From Cognaticolwellia beringensis (lineage in GTDB: Bacteria; Pseudomonadota; Gammaproteobacteria; Enterobacterales; Alteromonadaceae), in assembly GCF_002076895.1 (NCBI RefSeq), contig NZ_CP020465.1, positions 3,844,001 through 3,908,000 on the forward strand: 64,000 nt of DNA. Reading direction: 5' to 3'. Of this stretch, positions 1 through 8,316 are shown one piece after another. The translations under genes were made by a program, and so were the position numbers. How positions within the stretch are numbered: the first letter of the stretch is position 1; the number at the start of each line of letters is the position of its first letter. The notes under the pieces were generated by a model that was not told where the DNA came from, ran no database searches, and saw only the letters and a list, made by a program, of their open reading frames with translations.

Positions 1-532
1 CGTTATTGCCTTCTTGCTCACCAGCATTTTTTAATATATCGGGTGCTAATTGATATTGGTTAATTTCAATATCAAGATCATCTATGCACAACGCTGTATC
101 AGTAGATAAACTAAGAGCAGGGCAGTTATCAACCGGAAACAGTTTTACTTCAGCTGAAGCGCCTGCAGTGGCTGATAAATCTTTTCTTAACGCAGACTCT
201 ACGCTTTGCCATGAGGGAAATTGGGTTTGATTAAAGCTATTTAAGTACAGCTTAAATGACTTTGATTCAACAATGCTAGGACTCGTGCATGGAAAACTAA
301 ACTCAGCAACAGCAACTACAGGCTTACCTTTGTCATTAAGCCATGAAAGTTCATAGCCATACCAAACATCTTCACCTGTAAAAGGAAGGTTATTAGCTGT
401 TAAGCCTAAACTGTCTCTATTTAAGCTTCTTGGTACCGCTTGTAGTAATTCTGGGTTATATTGACTGCAATAGTTTGTTGCTTTTCCAAGCGTTAAGTTG
501 CTTAACGCATTTGCGTTTGTATAAGTGCTCAT
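1..532 (-). CDS. queF: NADPH-dependent 7-cyano-7-deazaguanine reductase QueF (3' part lies outside the window)
   Basis: QueF reduces preQ0 to preQ1 in cytosolic queuosine biosynthesis for tRNA modification. Reading leftward from an ATG at 532, about 177 residues are visible. They match the N-terminal half of the long (about 280-residue, E. coli-type) QueF: LTLGKAT near the start, LLQAVPRSLNRDSLGL, a YELSWLNDKGKPVVA segment and the diagnostic ESKSFKLYLNSFNQTQF. The window edge cuts the gene before the catalytic Cys region, so the active site cannot be checked. It is divergent from syd with 72 bp between the starts, and syd-queF adjacency is also found in E. coli. The frame is open throughout. 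The call rests on remembered family sequence, and the match is extensive. Confidence 0.95.
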   Translation of the reverse strand, partial: MSTYTNANALSNLTLGKATNYCSQYNPELLQAVPRSLNRDSLGLTANNLPFTGEDVWYGYELSWLNDKGKPVVAVAEFSFPCTSPSIVESKSFKLYLNSFNQTQFPSWQSVESALRKDLSATAGASAEVKLFPVDNCPALSLSTDTALCIDDLDIEINQYQLAPDILKNAGEQEGNN

Positions 533-604
533 TTTGAGTAACTTCTTCTCTGGTTGTAACAATGCTGATAAAATTTTCTTCATTTTATAGGAATTAATCG
601 TTAG

Positions 605-1186
605 ATGAAAATATCAAATTATTCTCTTAATGATCTCGTATGGCATTTTTCTCAAGATTACTTAAAAGCGTACCAACATAGATTTGAACATTTACCTATT
701 ACTCATATAGTTGAGGATTGGGCGTCACCTTGCGAGCAAGGTGTGTATAAAGAAGAGTTTTCGCTTTGGCATCCGATAAAAGTGGATGAAGAACTGACTT
801 TCGATAATGTTGAAGAGGCCTTGGAAGTAAAACTTCATGATGACATTAAACAATATTTTACCGCTATGTACAGTGATAGCTTAGACGCAAGTTGCTCAGA
901 AGGGGATTTGTCATTGTTATTTGCATGGAGCAGCAAAGATTTCTCTCGTTTACAAGAAAATATCATTGGTCATATTTTAATGAAAACGAAATTAAAACAA
1001 AAGTTGACGATATTTTTTGCCATCACTGATGATGACGACCATATCATATCCTTAGACAATGAAACTGGCTCAGTTTGGGTCGAAAAAGTCGGCTGCGATC
1101 CGCATAAAAAAATAGCGGATACACTTGCTGATTTTATTTCGCAACTTACGCCACGGATACCACCAAAAGCTATCGAAAATGATTAG
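605..1186 (+). CDS. syd: SecY-interacting protein Syd
   Basis: Syd is a peripheral inner-membrane protein that binds the SecY translocon and is thought to help check SecYEG integrity. The 193-residue product has the family's usual length (E. coli 181). It shows the recognisable order of motifs: ASPCEQG near residue 40, LFAWSSKDFSRLQENIIGH in the middle, and a C-terminal ADTLADFISQLTPRI. No signal peptide or membrane segment is visible, as expected for a cytosolic protein. It is divergent from queF, the same pairing as in E. coli. The ATG is the first in frame. The upstream sequence gives only a weak ribosome site (AGGAAT about 15 bases away), so the start is probable rather than certain. Confidence 0.93.
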   Translation: MKISNYSLNDLVWHFSQDYLKAYQHRFEHLPITHIVEDWASPCEQGVYKEEFSLWHPIKVDEELTFDNVEEALEVKLHDDIKQYFTAMYSDSLDASCSEGDLSLLFAWSSKDFSRLQENIIGHILMKTKLKQKLTIFFAITDDDDHIISLDNETGSVWVEKVGCDPHKKIADTLADFISQLTPRIPPKAIEND

Positions 1187-1258
1187 CAAGATTTAATCCG
1201 ACTATTAAAATGCTAATTTATTTGAATTGAATGGTTTATATACAGACTGTTTATGAGG

Positions 1259-1588
1259 CTATTGTTTTTTAGCCAATTGATTTTCCAATAGCTGTTTTAC
1301 CTGCTGTTTTAATTCAATAATTTCTTGCTGTAATGGCGCTAGGGCATTTGCTATAAGTAAGCTTATTTCTTCTGGGTTAGCTTTTTTAACAGTAGATGCC
1401 TTCGTTGTAATGTCTTTTTGTGGAGCATTTATAAACTCTGGGTCGTGATGCCAGTTTTTTAAAGCGGAAATGATTTTAGGCAAAGGTACCGTTTGGCTCA
1501 GACGACTTTTAATCAGCGCGACACTTGGCACTTTACCATCATTGGCTAGCTTGTTGGCGATGACGGAAATTTCATCAAATATAGTCAT
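1259..1588 (-). CDS. Small KfrA-N-like DNA-binding protein with C-terminal coiled coil
   Basis: The 109-residue product is not a named protein I recognise. Residues 1-50 follow the pattern of KfrA-type N-terminal helix-turn-helix domains: a helix with VIANKLANDGKVPSV, then SRLSQTVPLPKIISALKNW. Residues 75-105 (ISLLIANALAPLQQEIIELK and beyond) form a heptad-like, Q/E/K/L-rich coiled coil, which suggests an oligomer. A linker rich in T/K/A separates the two. It is convergent with syd, 72 bp from its stop, and nothing nearby hints at a target. A nucleoid or DNA-binding role is an inference from the fold pattern alone. Full-length KfrA proteins are about three times longer, so this would be a minimal version. 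Confidence 0.6.
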   Translation of the reverse strand: MTIFDEISVIANKLANDGKVPSVALIKSRLSQTVPLPKIISALKNWHHDPEFINAPQKDITTKASTVKKANPEEISLLIANALAPLQQEIIELKQQVKQLLENQLAKKQ

Positions 1589-1760
1589 AAATTATAACTC
1601 AAGTGTAAAAGAGACAATATTTTAGCGAAAAACACCAACTTTGTCTCGCTATGATTTTAGTTTTTTTGTTTATATTTAATTTAATCAATTAGTTAGAGAA
1701 GTGGTTTGGCATTTGCAACCATTTGTATAAAACCATTACTTTTGATGAGAGAAAAATAAA

Positions 1761-2117
1761 ATGAAAAAATCGTTATTAGCACTAATCGTTATCGCGCCTT
1801 TAACATTGGGTTTAACCGGCTGTGTTATTGCCGTTGGTGGCGAAGATGGTCACTCGATTTCAGGTGATTTTGAAGACCGAGAATATAAAAATAGAAAAAA
1901 AATTGCGGGTATTCAATTAAATACAGCCTTTGCTGATGTTTCTCGTGAAATGGGTGTAGCTGACTTTACCGAGACTTATTTAAAAGATGGCAAAACCGTT
2001 AATGTTGTTTACTACCGAACACACCGCCTGCACAAAGATGGCTTAACAACTAAAGATGAATGTACAAAATTAGTTTTTGTTAATAATAGCCTGACGGCTA
2101 TAGAGCAAGCCGGTTAA
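1761..2117 (+). CDS. DUF3192 family lipoprotein
   Basis: This 118-residue protein begins with a lipoprotein signal: a basic start, a hydrophobic stretch and a lipobox LTGC with the modified Cys at residue 21. It is therefore expected to be membrane-anchored in the periplasm. The mature part contains NRKKIAGIQLNTAFADVSREMG and a VVYYRTHR segment followed by DECTKLVFVNNSL. This fits the DUF3192 family of small gammaproteobacterial lipoproteins, which resemble SmpA/OmlA-like small beta domains. The function is unknown. It stands alone, with a good ribosome site (GAGAG, seven bases before the ATG) and a strong hairpin terminator just downstream shared with the convergent DUF3300 gene. Confidence 0.75.
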   Translation: MKKSLLALIVIAPLTLGLTGCVIAVGGEDGHSISGDFEDREYKNRKKIAGIQLNTAFADVSREMGVADFTETYLKDGKTVNVVYYRTHRLHKDGLTTKDECTKLVFVNNSLTAIEQAG

Positions 2118-2141
2118 CTGATTTTTATTTTATTTGAATAA

Positions 2142-2176
2142 AAAAAGGCGATATCAGTAATTGATATCGCCTTTTT
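2142..2176. terminator. Bidirectional rho-independent terminator
   Basis: A ten-base-pair GC-containing stem (GGCGATATCA pairing with TGATATCGCC) has a five-base loop. It is extended by five A residues on the left and five T residues on the right, so it can act in both directions. It sits between the convergent DUF3192 lipoprotein gene and the DUF3300 gene. Confidence 0.9.
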
Positions 2177-2229
2177 AATTGCTTTAAAGCCGTTAAGTTT
2201 TTTTGTGGTAAATCTAAAGTCACGTGACA

Positions 2230-3696
2230 TTAGTTATGTTGTTTGGCTCGGCTTTGGTGCGTTCTACTACCGCTACTTTGTTGTCTGTTGGCCACGTTAG
2301 TATTTGAATGCTTTCTTACGCTTTTTTCGCTTTTTAAACGATTTGAGTTATGGCGCTTCTGCACTGTACTATTCGGTGTTTTCATTGGCTTTGAATAACT
2401 TTTTTCACTGTTATTTCGGCTAGTTAACACTTGAGTACTTTGCTTATGGCTGACGTTTTTTTCGTTAGCTCTAAACTCTTTATGCTTTTGCTCGTAACGT
2501 TTTGGCGATGTTTTTATTTTATTATTATCAATTTTTCTACTGTCTTTAGCGTGTCGCCAATTTTTATTTCCATAAGGTTCCTGTCTAGTAAATGAGTGTT
2601 TATTAGCCTTGTTCTGGTCAATTTTTTCTGCTCGATTGACTTGCAATTTATGCTTCAGACTTTGACTTTTACTACTGTTATATCTATTACTAGCATGCTG
2701 TGCTGTGTGCTTATTTTTATTCACAAAATGCCTTTGATTAGCACGTAAAACTTTATGTTGCTGAGCGCTAGGCGTTTGACTGCGATATTTTTTCTGAGTA
2801 CTCGATGTACGATAAGCTACCCCCTTTCTGTGCCGAGGGTTATGCTGCCAGCGTTTAGACTGGTAACTGGTCGAAGTTTTCTTCTTGCCATGGTTTTTGT
2901 AATATCGAGATTTGTGATGTTGAACTACAACATGCCGATTATTCCAATGTACAGCTCCAAAAAATAGCCCAACGGTTAGGTGTACAGGATTATGCCAATA
3001 ATAAGGACCATGATGCGAAACATAGTGCACAGGGTGCTGCCAAAAAATTGGTGGGTAATGCGACCAACGCCAATCACCATAAACCACTCGGGTGTCATAG
3101 TAGGGCACATAAATTATATCGGGTTGTCTTGATTCAATAATGATTGTTTTCGTTTCACGAACAACATTAACGTTGTTCATATTTTGAAGGTTTCCTGCCT
3201 GGTCTGCTTGTTGACGTAATATTTGCACACTGGCAAGTACTTGTGCCTCATCTTGCAAGAAAGCATCACCTAAATTACGCATCCAATGTAAATCTTCGCT
3301 TAATTTCTTAAGTACGTTTGGAAACGGTAGAAGGGCTTTAACGCTGGCATCCCAATCTTTATCATCAGCAGCGTCGGCAAGTGCCTGTGCGCTTAGTTGG
3401 CTGTTTTTATTTAACCAACGCTCTGCGTCAACAACTTCAATTGGGTATGTTGTAGCAATAAGGATATGGGTGAGCAAGGTGTCTGGGTATAAAGCGATGG
3501 GTGCCAGCATCTGCTCTAGCTCAGCACGTGTAAAATTGCGGGTGCTTGTTTGTTCAGCTAATGTTGGTTCATTATTTGAACCATAGTAGGTTTTACTAGC
3601 GTTTTCTGCGCTAAAACTTGGTGCAGATAGTACTAGTGCACTTGATAGAGAAAAAATTAAGTGACTCAACGACCTTTTGATATTTACTTTTAGCAT
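2230..3696 (-). CDS. DUF3300 domain protein with long basic low-complexity tail
   Basis: The 488-residue product has a signal peptide (cleavage near SFSA-ENA, about residue 30), so it is exported. Residues about 55-270 match DUF3300: ELEQMLAPIALYPDTLL, TTYPIEVVDAERWL, DWDASVKALLPFP, and PDIIYVPYYDTRVVYGDW followed by aromatic and His-rich sequence. From about residue 285 to the end the chain is disordered and extremely rich in His, Lys, Arg, Ser, Asn and Gln. The domain's function is unknown. It lies 135 bp after the histidine kinase gene on the same strand and may belong to the PepSY/regulator unit, which is an inference. The extreme tail composition is unlike its neighbours and could bind metals, polyanions or the cell wall. 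Confidence 0.8.
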   Translation of the reverse strand: MLKVNIKRSLSHLIFSLSSALVLSAPSFSAENASKTYYGSNNEPTLAEQTSTRNFTRAELEQMLAPIALYPDTLLTHILIATTYPIEVVDAERWLNKNSQLSAQALADAADDKDWDASVKALLPFPNVLKKLSEDLHWMRNLGDAFLQDEAQVLASVQILRQQADQAGNLQNMNNVNVVRETKTIIIESRQPDIIYVPYYDTRVVYGDWRWSHYPPIFWQHPVHYVSHHGPYYWHNPVHLTVGLFFGAVHWNNRHVVVQHHKSRYYKNHGKKKTSTSYQSKRWQHNPRHRKGVAYRTSSTQKKYRSQTPSAQQHKVLRANQRHFVNKNKHTAQHASNRYNSSKSQSLKHKLQVNRAEKIDQNKANKHSFTRQEPYGNKNWRHAKDSRKIDNNKIKTSPKRYEQKHKEFRANEKNVSHKQSTQVLTSRNNSEKSYSKPMKTPNSTVQKRHNSNRLKSEKSVRKHSNTNVANRQQSSGSRTHQSRAKQHN

Positions 3697-3831
3697 GTTC
3701 TCTCTCCTTTAAACCGGATGATTTAAACGTCGCCTTTGTAAAACAATAAATGCAAAATTGTGCAGGTGACTTTTTAAGTTATGCTTGTAATATTAACAGC
3801 TGTAAACTGAACGTTAACTGAACAGATATGT

Positions 3832-5214
3832 TTATAGGGGAAAGTTAAGGGTAAATTTTGCGCCTTTTAGTTGTTCTGACGATCCGATGTGCATACTGCC
3901 TTGGTAACTTTTTACCAAATCACGCACGATGGCCAAGCCTATGCCATGACCATGTTGATAAGTGTCTGCTCGAGTTCCACGTTGTAATATATCTTCTCTA
4001 ACGGCGGGGGCTATGCCTACACCATCATCTTGAATAATAATAGTCATGCTATTTACAGAGAGTTTTATTTCAAGTTGAACTTCTTTTATAGCCGCTTTAC
4101 AGGCATTGTCTAATAAGTTACCCAGGATTTCTAACAGATCGGATTCATCACCTTTAAAATTGCATTCATGTTGAATGTTGACGGTAAACTTTAGTGATTT
4201 GTCTCGATATATTTTAGTCAAACTATTGATTAATTTATTTGCTATGGGCTCGACCGCTGTGCCTAAATACCATGATGATTGCCCCGCACTTTGTGCTTTA
4301 CGAAGCTGGTGTTCAATGATCACATTAATTATACTGAGTTGTTCTTGTGTTAATACTGATAGCTCTTTTTGAGTTTGCATAACCGCTAACGGAGTTTTCA
4401 AGCTGTGAGCAAGATCAGAAAGGGCATTTCGATAGCGTTGACGCTGTTTTTGTTCAGCACTTAGTAACAAGTTCAACTGCTCGGTCACTTGATTTAGCTC
4501 GGTTGGATAAGTCCCCGTAAGTCGCTCGCTTTTACCCTGTTCTACATCGCTAAGTTCGGTTTTTAAATTTTTTAAAGGCTTTAAAGTCCATATTGACCAG
4601 AGGTACTGAATCATCAAAAGTATTAACATTAAGCCAGCTAAACCTAACATAAGTTGACGATGAAACTCTGCCATCATTTGAGTTAAATCTTTTTGCTGCT
4701 TTATAATATGTAATGTCATGGGAAAAGGCTGCTCTTCATTGCCATAACTGACACTTAAGCTGTAGACATAATGTGCCTGGTCATCAATCTCAGCTTGGTA
4801 AAATGCATTTGCTCCTAACAGGGGTTGTTGAAAGCTTGTTGTTTGCCAAGGCGCAAGTAGTGATTGAGAACTCCAAAGCTTGATTGATTTAGTAGAAGGC
4901 TTTTCTGCTGTGTTGTTTTGAATTGTCGTTGAGCTAGAAGTTAGTACCGCATATAAGCCTGACTGGCTGACATTAAATTGGGTCTCCAATAGCTGATCTG
5001 GCATGATAAGCAGGTTATTTTCAACTTCAATAATCGCTAAAATAGAGTAAGAATAAGCAGAAAGTTCATTTTTCAAACTCGCCACCATATGTTTTTCATA
5101 GGCATTACTGATGATTAATCCGACGATAGGTAATAAGATGAAAATCATCAGTAAAGCACTAAATAGCACTCTTGTTTTTAATGAGTTCAAGGATTTTTTC
5201 AGTGAATTAAACAA
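3832..5214 (-). CDS. Inner-membrane sensor histidine kinase (PhoQ/EnvZ-like class)
   Basis: This 460-residue kinase has a transmembrane helix at about 17-36, a periplasmic sensor of about 150 residues, and a second helix at about 188-207. A HAMP-like linker follows, then the phosphoacceptor box with H270 in SDLAHSLKTPLAVMQ. The ATP-binding domain shows an N box (LGNLLDNACKAA), G1 (DDGVGI) and G2 (GHGIGLAIVRDLV). All catalytic motifs are intact. It is transcribed after the OmpR-type regulator gene, with 51 bp between them, so the two very likely form a pair. The organisation resembles PhoQ-family kinases of Alteromonadales, but the periplasmic sensor is not clearly PhoQ and the signal is unknown. 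No gene symbol is assigned for that reason. Confidence 0.9.
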   Translation of the reverse strand: MFNSLKKSLNSLKTRVLFSALLMIFILLPIVGLIISNAYEKHMVASLKNELSAYSYSILAIIEVENNLLIMPDQLLETQFNVSQSGLYAVLTSSSTTIQNNTAEKPSTKSIKLWSSQSLLAPWQTTSFQQPLLGANAFYQAEIDDQAHYVYSLSVSYGNEEQPFPMTLHIIKQQKDLTQMMAEFHRQLMLGLAGLMLILLMIQYLWSIWTLKPLKNLKTELSDVEQGKSERLTGTYPTELNQVTEQLNLLLSAEQKQRQRYRNALSDLAHSLKTPLAVMQTQKELSVLTQEQLSIINVIIEHQLRKAQSAGQSSWYLGTAVEPIANKLINSLTKIYRDKSLKFTVNIQHECNFKGDESDLLEILGNLLDNACKAAIKEVQLEIKLSVNSMTIIIQDDGVGIAPAVREDILQRGTRADTYQHGHGIGLAIVRDLVKSYQGSMHIGSSEQLKGAKFTLNFPL

Positions 5215-5265
5215 CTAAGATTGCCTTTTATATGTTTAAATTATTTACCTACTTTTCTAGTTAAA

Positions 5266-5955
5266 TCAGCCTAAATTAAGGTTAGAAAAGTCTTTTAATA
5301 AGTAGCCTTGGCCTCGCAAAGTCTCAATAAACTGATATTTATTTTCGGGATCAAGTTTCTTTCTTAATCGTCGAATAAAAACTTCAATAACGTTTGAGTC
5401 CAAGTCGAAGTCTTGATCATATATATGTTCAGTAAGCTGAGCTTTAGACTTTACTTCACCTAAATGGTGCATCAAGTACTCAAATAGTTTGTACTCATAA
5501 CTACTTAGAGAAATCGTTTTTTCATCAACGCTAACTTGCATACTTGAGGTGTTAATCGTAAAGGGGCCATTTTCGATCAACGGACTCGCTTGTCCTGCAC
5601 TACGTCGAATTAATGCATTTAATCTCGCGAGTAGTTCTTCAATATGAAAAGGTTTAGTTAAATAGTCATCAGCACCTGCGTCTAATCCTGAAACTTTATC
5701 TTGCCAACTACCTCGCGCCGTTAATATTAATATAGGGAATGTAAAGCCCTGTTCACGTAAGGATTTAATAACGCTTACACCATCAAGCTTTGGTAGACCT
5801 AAATCAATAATAGCAGCATCGTAAGGGAACTCTTGACCTTGAAATAATCCAGACTCACCATCACCTGCAACATCAACACTATATTTAGAGGTAATCAAAT
5901 GTTCTTTAACGTGTGCTTGCAGGTTTTTATCATCTTCGACGAGTAATATTCTCAT
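5266..5955 (-). CDS. OmpR/PhoB-family response regulator
   Basis: The 229-residue protein is a transcription regulator controlled by phosphorylation. The receiver domain (1-115) has the acidic pair D8/D9, the phosphoacceptor D51 in IIDLGLPKLDG, T79 and K101 (LTKPF). The C-terminal winged helix (about 125-225) has SSYEYKLFEYLMHHLG and VIEVFIRRLRKKL, ending with TLRGQGYLL, typical of the PhoP/QseB branch. All key residues are present. It lies six bases after the PepSY gene stop and 51 bases before the kinase gene, forming a three-gene operon. By context it probably controls envelope or stress genes, perhaps including its own operon. That is inferred, not shown. Confidence 0.93.
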   Translation of the reverse strand: MRILLVEDDKNLQAHVKEHLITSKYSVDVAGDGESGLFQGQEFPYDAAIIDLGLPKLDGVSVIKSLREQGFTFPILILTARGSWQDKVSGLDAGADDYLTKPFHIEELLARLNALIRRSAGQASPLIENGPFTINTSSMQVSVDEKTISLSSYEYKLFEYLMHHLGEVKSKAQLTEHIYDQDFDLDSNVIEVFIRRLRKKLDPENKYQFIETLRGQGYLLKDFSNLNLG

Positions 5956-5961
5956 TGCTTA

Positions 5962-6270
5962 TTATCCTGATATTCGGCCTGTTTGGGCGTCAACATTGAC
6001 TGAGATCACATGACCATTGTCTTTAAGTAATTTCACTCGATAGCTTGGATTTTTTTTAGAACCACTATTGTTAACCTTTAGTACCTTACCGCCAAATTTA
6101 TTTTTAACTATACGGGCTGCTTGTTGAGCACTGATTGATTTAGTGTTACTAGCCTGACCATATTTAGTCTTTACAATCATCATACTATTGGGTGCAGCCT
6201 CAATCGTAGCAAACACCGGGGCTGCTATTAATAAAGCTATTACGCTTAGAATAAATAATTGTTTCTTCAT
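5962..6270 (-). CDS. Exported PepSY-domain protein
   Basis: The 102-residue product carries a signal peptide (hydrophobic core to PVFA, cleavage near residue 22). It is followed by a single PepSY domain at about 47-101, with ISAQQAARIVKNKFGGKVLKV and the ending VSVNVDAQTGRISG-like pattern. PepSY domains are periplasmic and are often encoded beside two-component systems, where they may tune signal sensing or protease activity. It is the first gene of the operon with the response regulator (six bases away) and the kinase. A role as a sensor accessory is plausible from this arrangement but is not demonstrated by the sequence. The start has an upstream AAGGT ribosome site on the minus strand. Confidence 0.88.
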   Translation of the reverse strand: MKKQLFILSVIALLIAAPVFATIEAAPNSMMIVKTKYGQASNTKSISAQQAARIVKNKFGGKVLKVNNSGSKKNPSYRVKLLKDNGHVISVNVDAQTGRISG

Positions 6271-6510
6271 TTAAGTACCTTCTCAAAATTACCTTATTAG
6301 ACAGTGTAAAATAATGATTGCTGTAATCCAAGTATCCGTTATTTTAAAATAACCAAGCTGAATGCTTTATGAACATATAATGTCCATAAAAATATGAATG
6401 GCTGTTTGAAAGATGCTTGGGACATAAATTGGAAAATATTTACAATCAGTGGCACCCAATGGCATCTAGCCAAACCATAAAATTAGATTTTAATTTCCAC
6501 ATTAAAGGCC

Positions 6511-6719
6511 TTTTAGATATCAGTCGTCAGATGATGAGCTGGTTGATAGACTTGTGCTCTGGCTGATATCTAAAATCTTAATATTGTGACGTTTCAACGA
6601 ACCTGACCCCGTTGATTATCAGTCGTCAGATGATGAGCTGGTTGATAGACTTGTGCTCTCTCTGGCTGATATCTAAAACCTTAATATTGCGACGTTTCAA
6701 CGAACCTGACCCCGTTGAT
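6511..6719. repeat. Tandem duplication of a 99/103-bp hairpin-forming unit
   Basis: Two near-identical copies lie head to tail: 6518-6616 (99 bp) and 6617-6719 (103 bp). They differ by an extra CTCT and three or so substitutions. Each copy starts TATCAGTCGTCAG and ends CCTGACCCCGTTGAT. In the first copy, together with seven bases of left flank, a perfect 13-bp inverted repeat (TTTTAGATATCAG with CTGATATCTAAAA) encloses about 39 bases. The second copy ends two bases before the stop codon of the DUF1499 gene. The GGGGTCAGG core on the minus strand resembles sequences flanking REP/Y1-transposase elements, but that link is from memory only. Confidence 0.85.
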
Positions 6720-6721
6720 AC

Positions 6722-7450
6722 TTACTTGTCAGAGAAAGTCGTGATAAATTTTTCGACACGAGCTGCATTAGCACCAAGATCTGTACCGCCAATACGCGAA
6801 ATTGAACGCAAATCTATTTTACTACTTACGCCCAGCGCTTGAACACGAATAGCAATATCATCTTTAAATGCCCACAGTGCCGAAGTATCAACCGCTTCAA
6901 TAATGCCTTGTTGTTCATTTTTAGCGACAACTTCCCAACCTAAACTTAATGCAACTTCAAGGGCTTTAGCAAACGCTTGGTCTTTATCTAATTGACTGAG
7001 TATCGGCTTTAATTTTGGGTATGCAGCCAATTGTAGCGGAGCAAGTTTTTCTTGGTCATAGGCTAACGGATTACTGTTGTCACCACGCAGCGCTATAATG
7101 GCGTTAAATTTAGGTAAATTAACCGTATCAGTAGTCACTTGATGTAGAAAAGGTAGTGATTTCGCTTTAGACGCTTGCATCGACAAACCTATAGCAGGTA
7201 TCGCAGATAGTATCGCAATAAAGGCACAACGTTTTGCCAACGGATATTGTTTTTTAAAGAGAGTAAAAAGCCCAATCAATATCGACACGGCTAATACAGC
7301 GATACTGGCATAACCTGTATATTTAATAATTTTAAAAGACACTCCCATCGGCCATAATTCCATTCGGTAAGCGATTACAGCGATAGGAAATCCTAGCAGC
7401 AAAGGAATAACGACGGCCTTACAGACGTTGGTGATGGTGTTAATTAACAT
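6722..7450 (-). CDS. DUF1499 membrane protein
   Basis: The start at 7450 is preferred because GAGGG lies five bases upstream on the minus strand. An ATG 30 bases further upstream (7480) lacks this. The resulting 242-residue protein has two or three N-terminal membrane helices (to about residue 85) and then a soluble DUF1499 domain. The domain shows ALEVALSLGWEVVA, a GIIEAVDTSALWAFKDDI segment and the family's closing RSISRIGGTDLGANAARV. DUF1499 proteins are of unknown function. Here the domain should face the periplasm or cytoplasm beside the inner membrane. The gene stands alone on the minus strand, and its stop codon touches the tandem repeat at 6511-6719, so the repeat lies where a terminator would be expected. 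Confidence 0.8.
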   Translation of the reverse strand: MLINTITNVCKAVVIPLLLGFPIAVIAYRMELWPMGVSFKIIKYTGYASIAVLAVSILIGLFTLFKKQYPLAKRCAFIAILSAIPAIGLSMQASKAKSLPFLHQVTTDTVNLPKFNAIIALRGDNSNPLAYDQEKLAPLQLAAYPKLKPILSQLDKDQAFAKALEVALSLGWEVVAKNEQQGIIEAVDTSALWAFKDDIAIRVQALGVSSKIDLRSISRIGGTDLGANAARVEKFITTFSDK

Positions 7451-7480
7451 AAATACCCTCATGCTTTTTATATGGCGCAC

Positions 7481-8316
7481 TAGATTGTAATTGGTTTCGT
7501 AAGTCTAAATAGTAACAGTCATTGTTAGTGCATTGAACAATAGCCGGCATTTTGACACTTAAACAGATATATAAGAAGTGCTTTCCACTCAAACGCTAAC
7601 CTTTGCGATAGTAAAAATTTAATATCGTAAAATTATTGGCTAATGACCTAGATACAGTATCCAAAGTACATACGTCAATTAATCAGTATTGGATCTTACG
7701 CTATAAATTAAACATCAGTATATTCCTGACTAGATAATACAAATGCACTCGCACGACTTGCTATTACAAATAAAAGGCCAAAAAATTAGTAATAGTGCCA
7801 TTTAGGTCTCTATTTTTAATATTTAGGAGTACAAGAGTAATAGACGGTTTGCTTGAGGTTTTTCTGCAGTAATACAAAGGCTTATAGTGTTCTTGTGCTA
7901 CTAGAGCTAATCTATACACCAAGAGATTTTGCACCACCTGCAAGGGCAGAGCGATAAACAGACCGTTAGGTTCTGAATCGCACATAAAGGTAACCTTGAT
8001 CCAAAGTCCAAATATCACTCTGCTTGCTGATGTCCGCAATGTCGGATCACTTGCCATTATAAAGATAAGTCGTAACGTCTGCTTTCCTATATAAACTAGT
8101 ATTTACTATTGAAAGTTGAAGTTAAATATCAAGGTTGTTAGGTGTTCAAAGTAGATGATATTAAGCGGCTAGTATGAATATTATAAATCGGCAGTTTTAA
8201 TATAATTAAAGGGCAAAGCTAATGCGATTAGCTATATATCAAGTAAGCATTGTTCAGCTTCGGTTCAGAATAACTCTGGTTAAATGACAGTCATACCCAA
8301 TTTAAAGGCTGTCATT
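7481..8316. other. 0.8-kb gene-poor intergenic stretch
   Basis: No convincing gene was found. A minus-strand reading frame of 97 codons (7764-8057) is open, but it has no clear ribosome site, no recognisable domain and odd composition. It may be chance or the residue of a repeated element. No transposase fragment, tRNA-like fold or strong terminator was recognised. The right end must carry the promoter of the surface protein gene that starts at 8317. Confidence 0.5.

Noticed and set aside
6612..6842. Plus-strand 76-codon frame starting in the tandem repeat
   Set aside because: It arises from the second repeat copy and runs antisense into the DUF1499 gene; the product has no recognisable domain.
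7764..8057. Minus-strand 97-codon frame
   Set aside because: No ribosome site, no domain, odd composition and no neighbour in an operon. Kept only as part of the description of the spacer, not as a gene.
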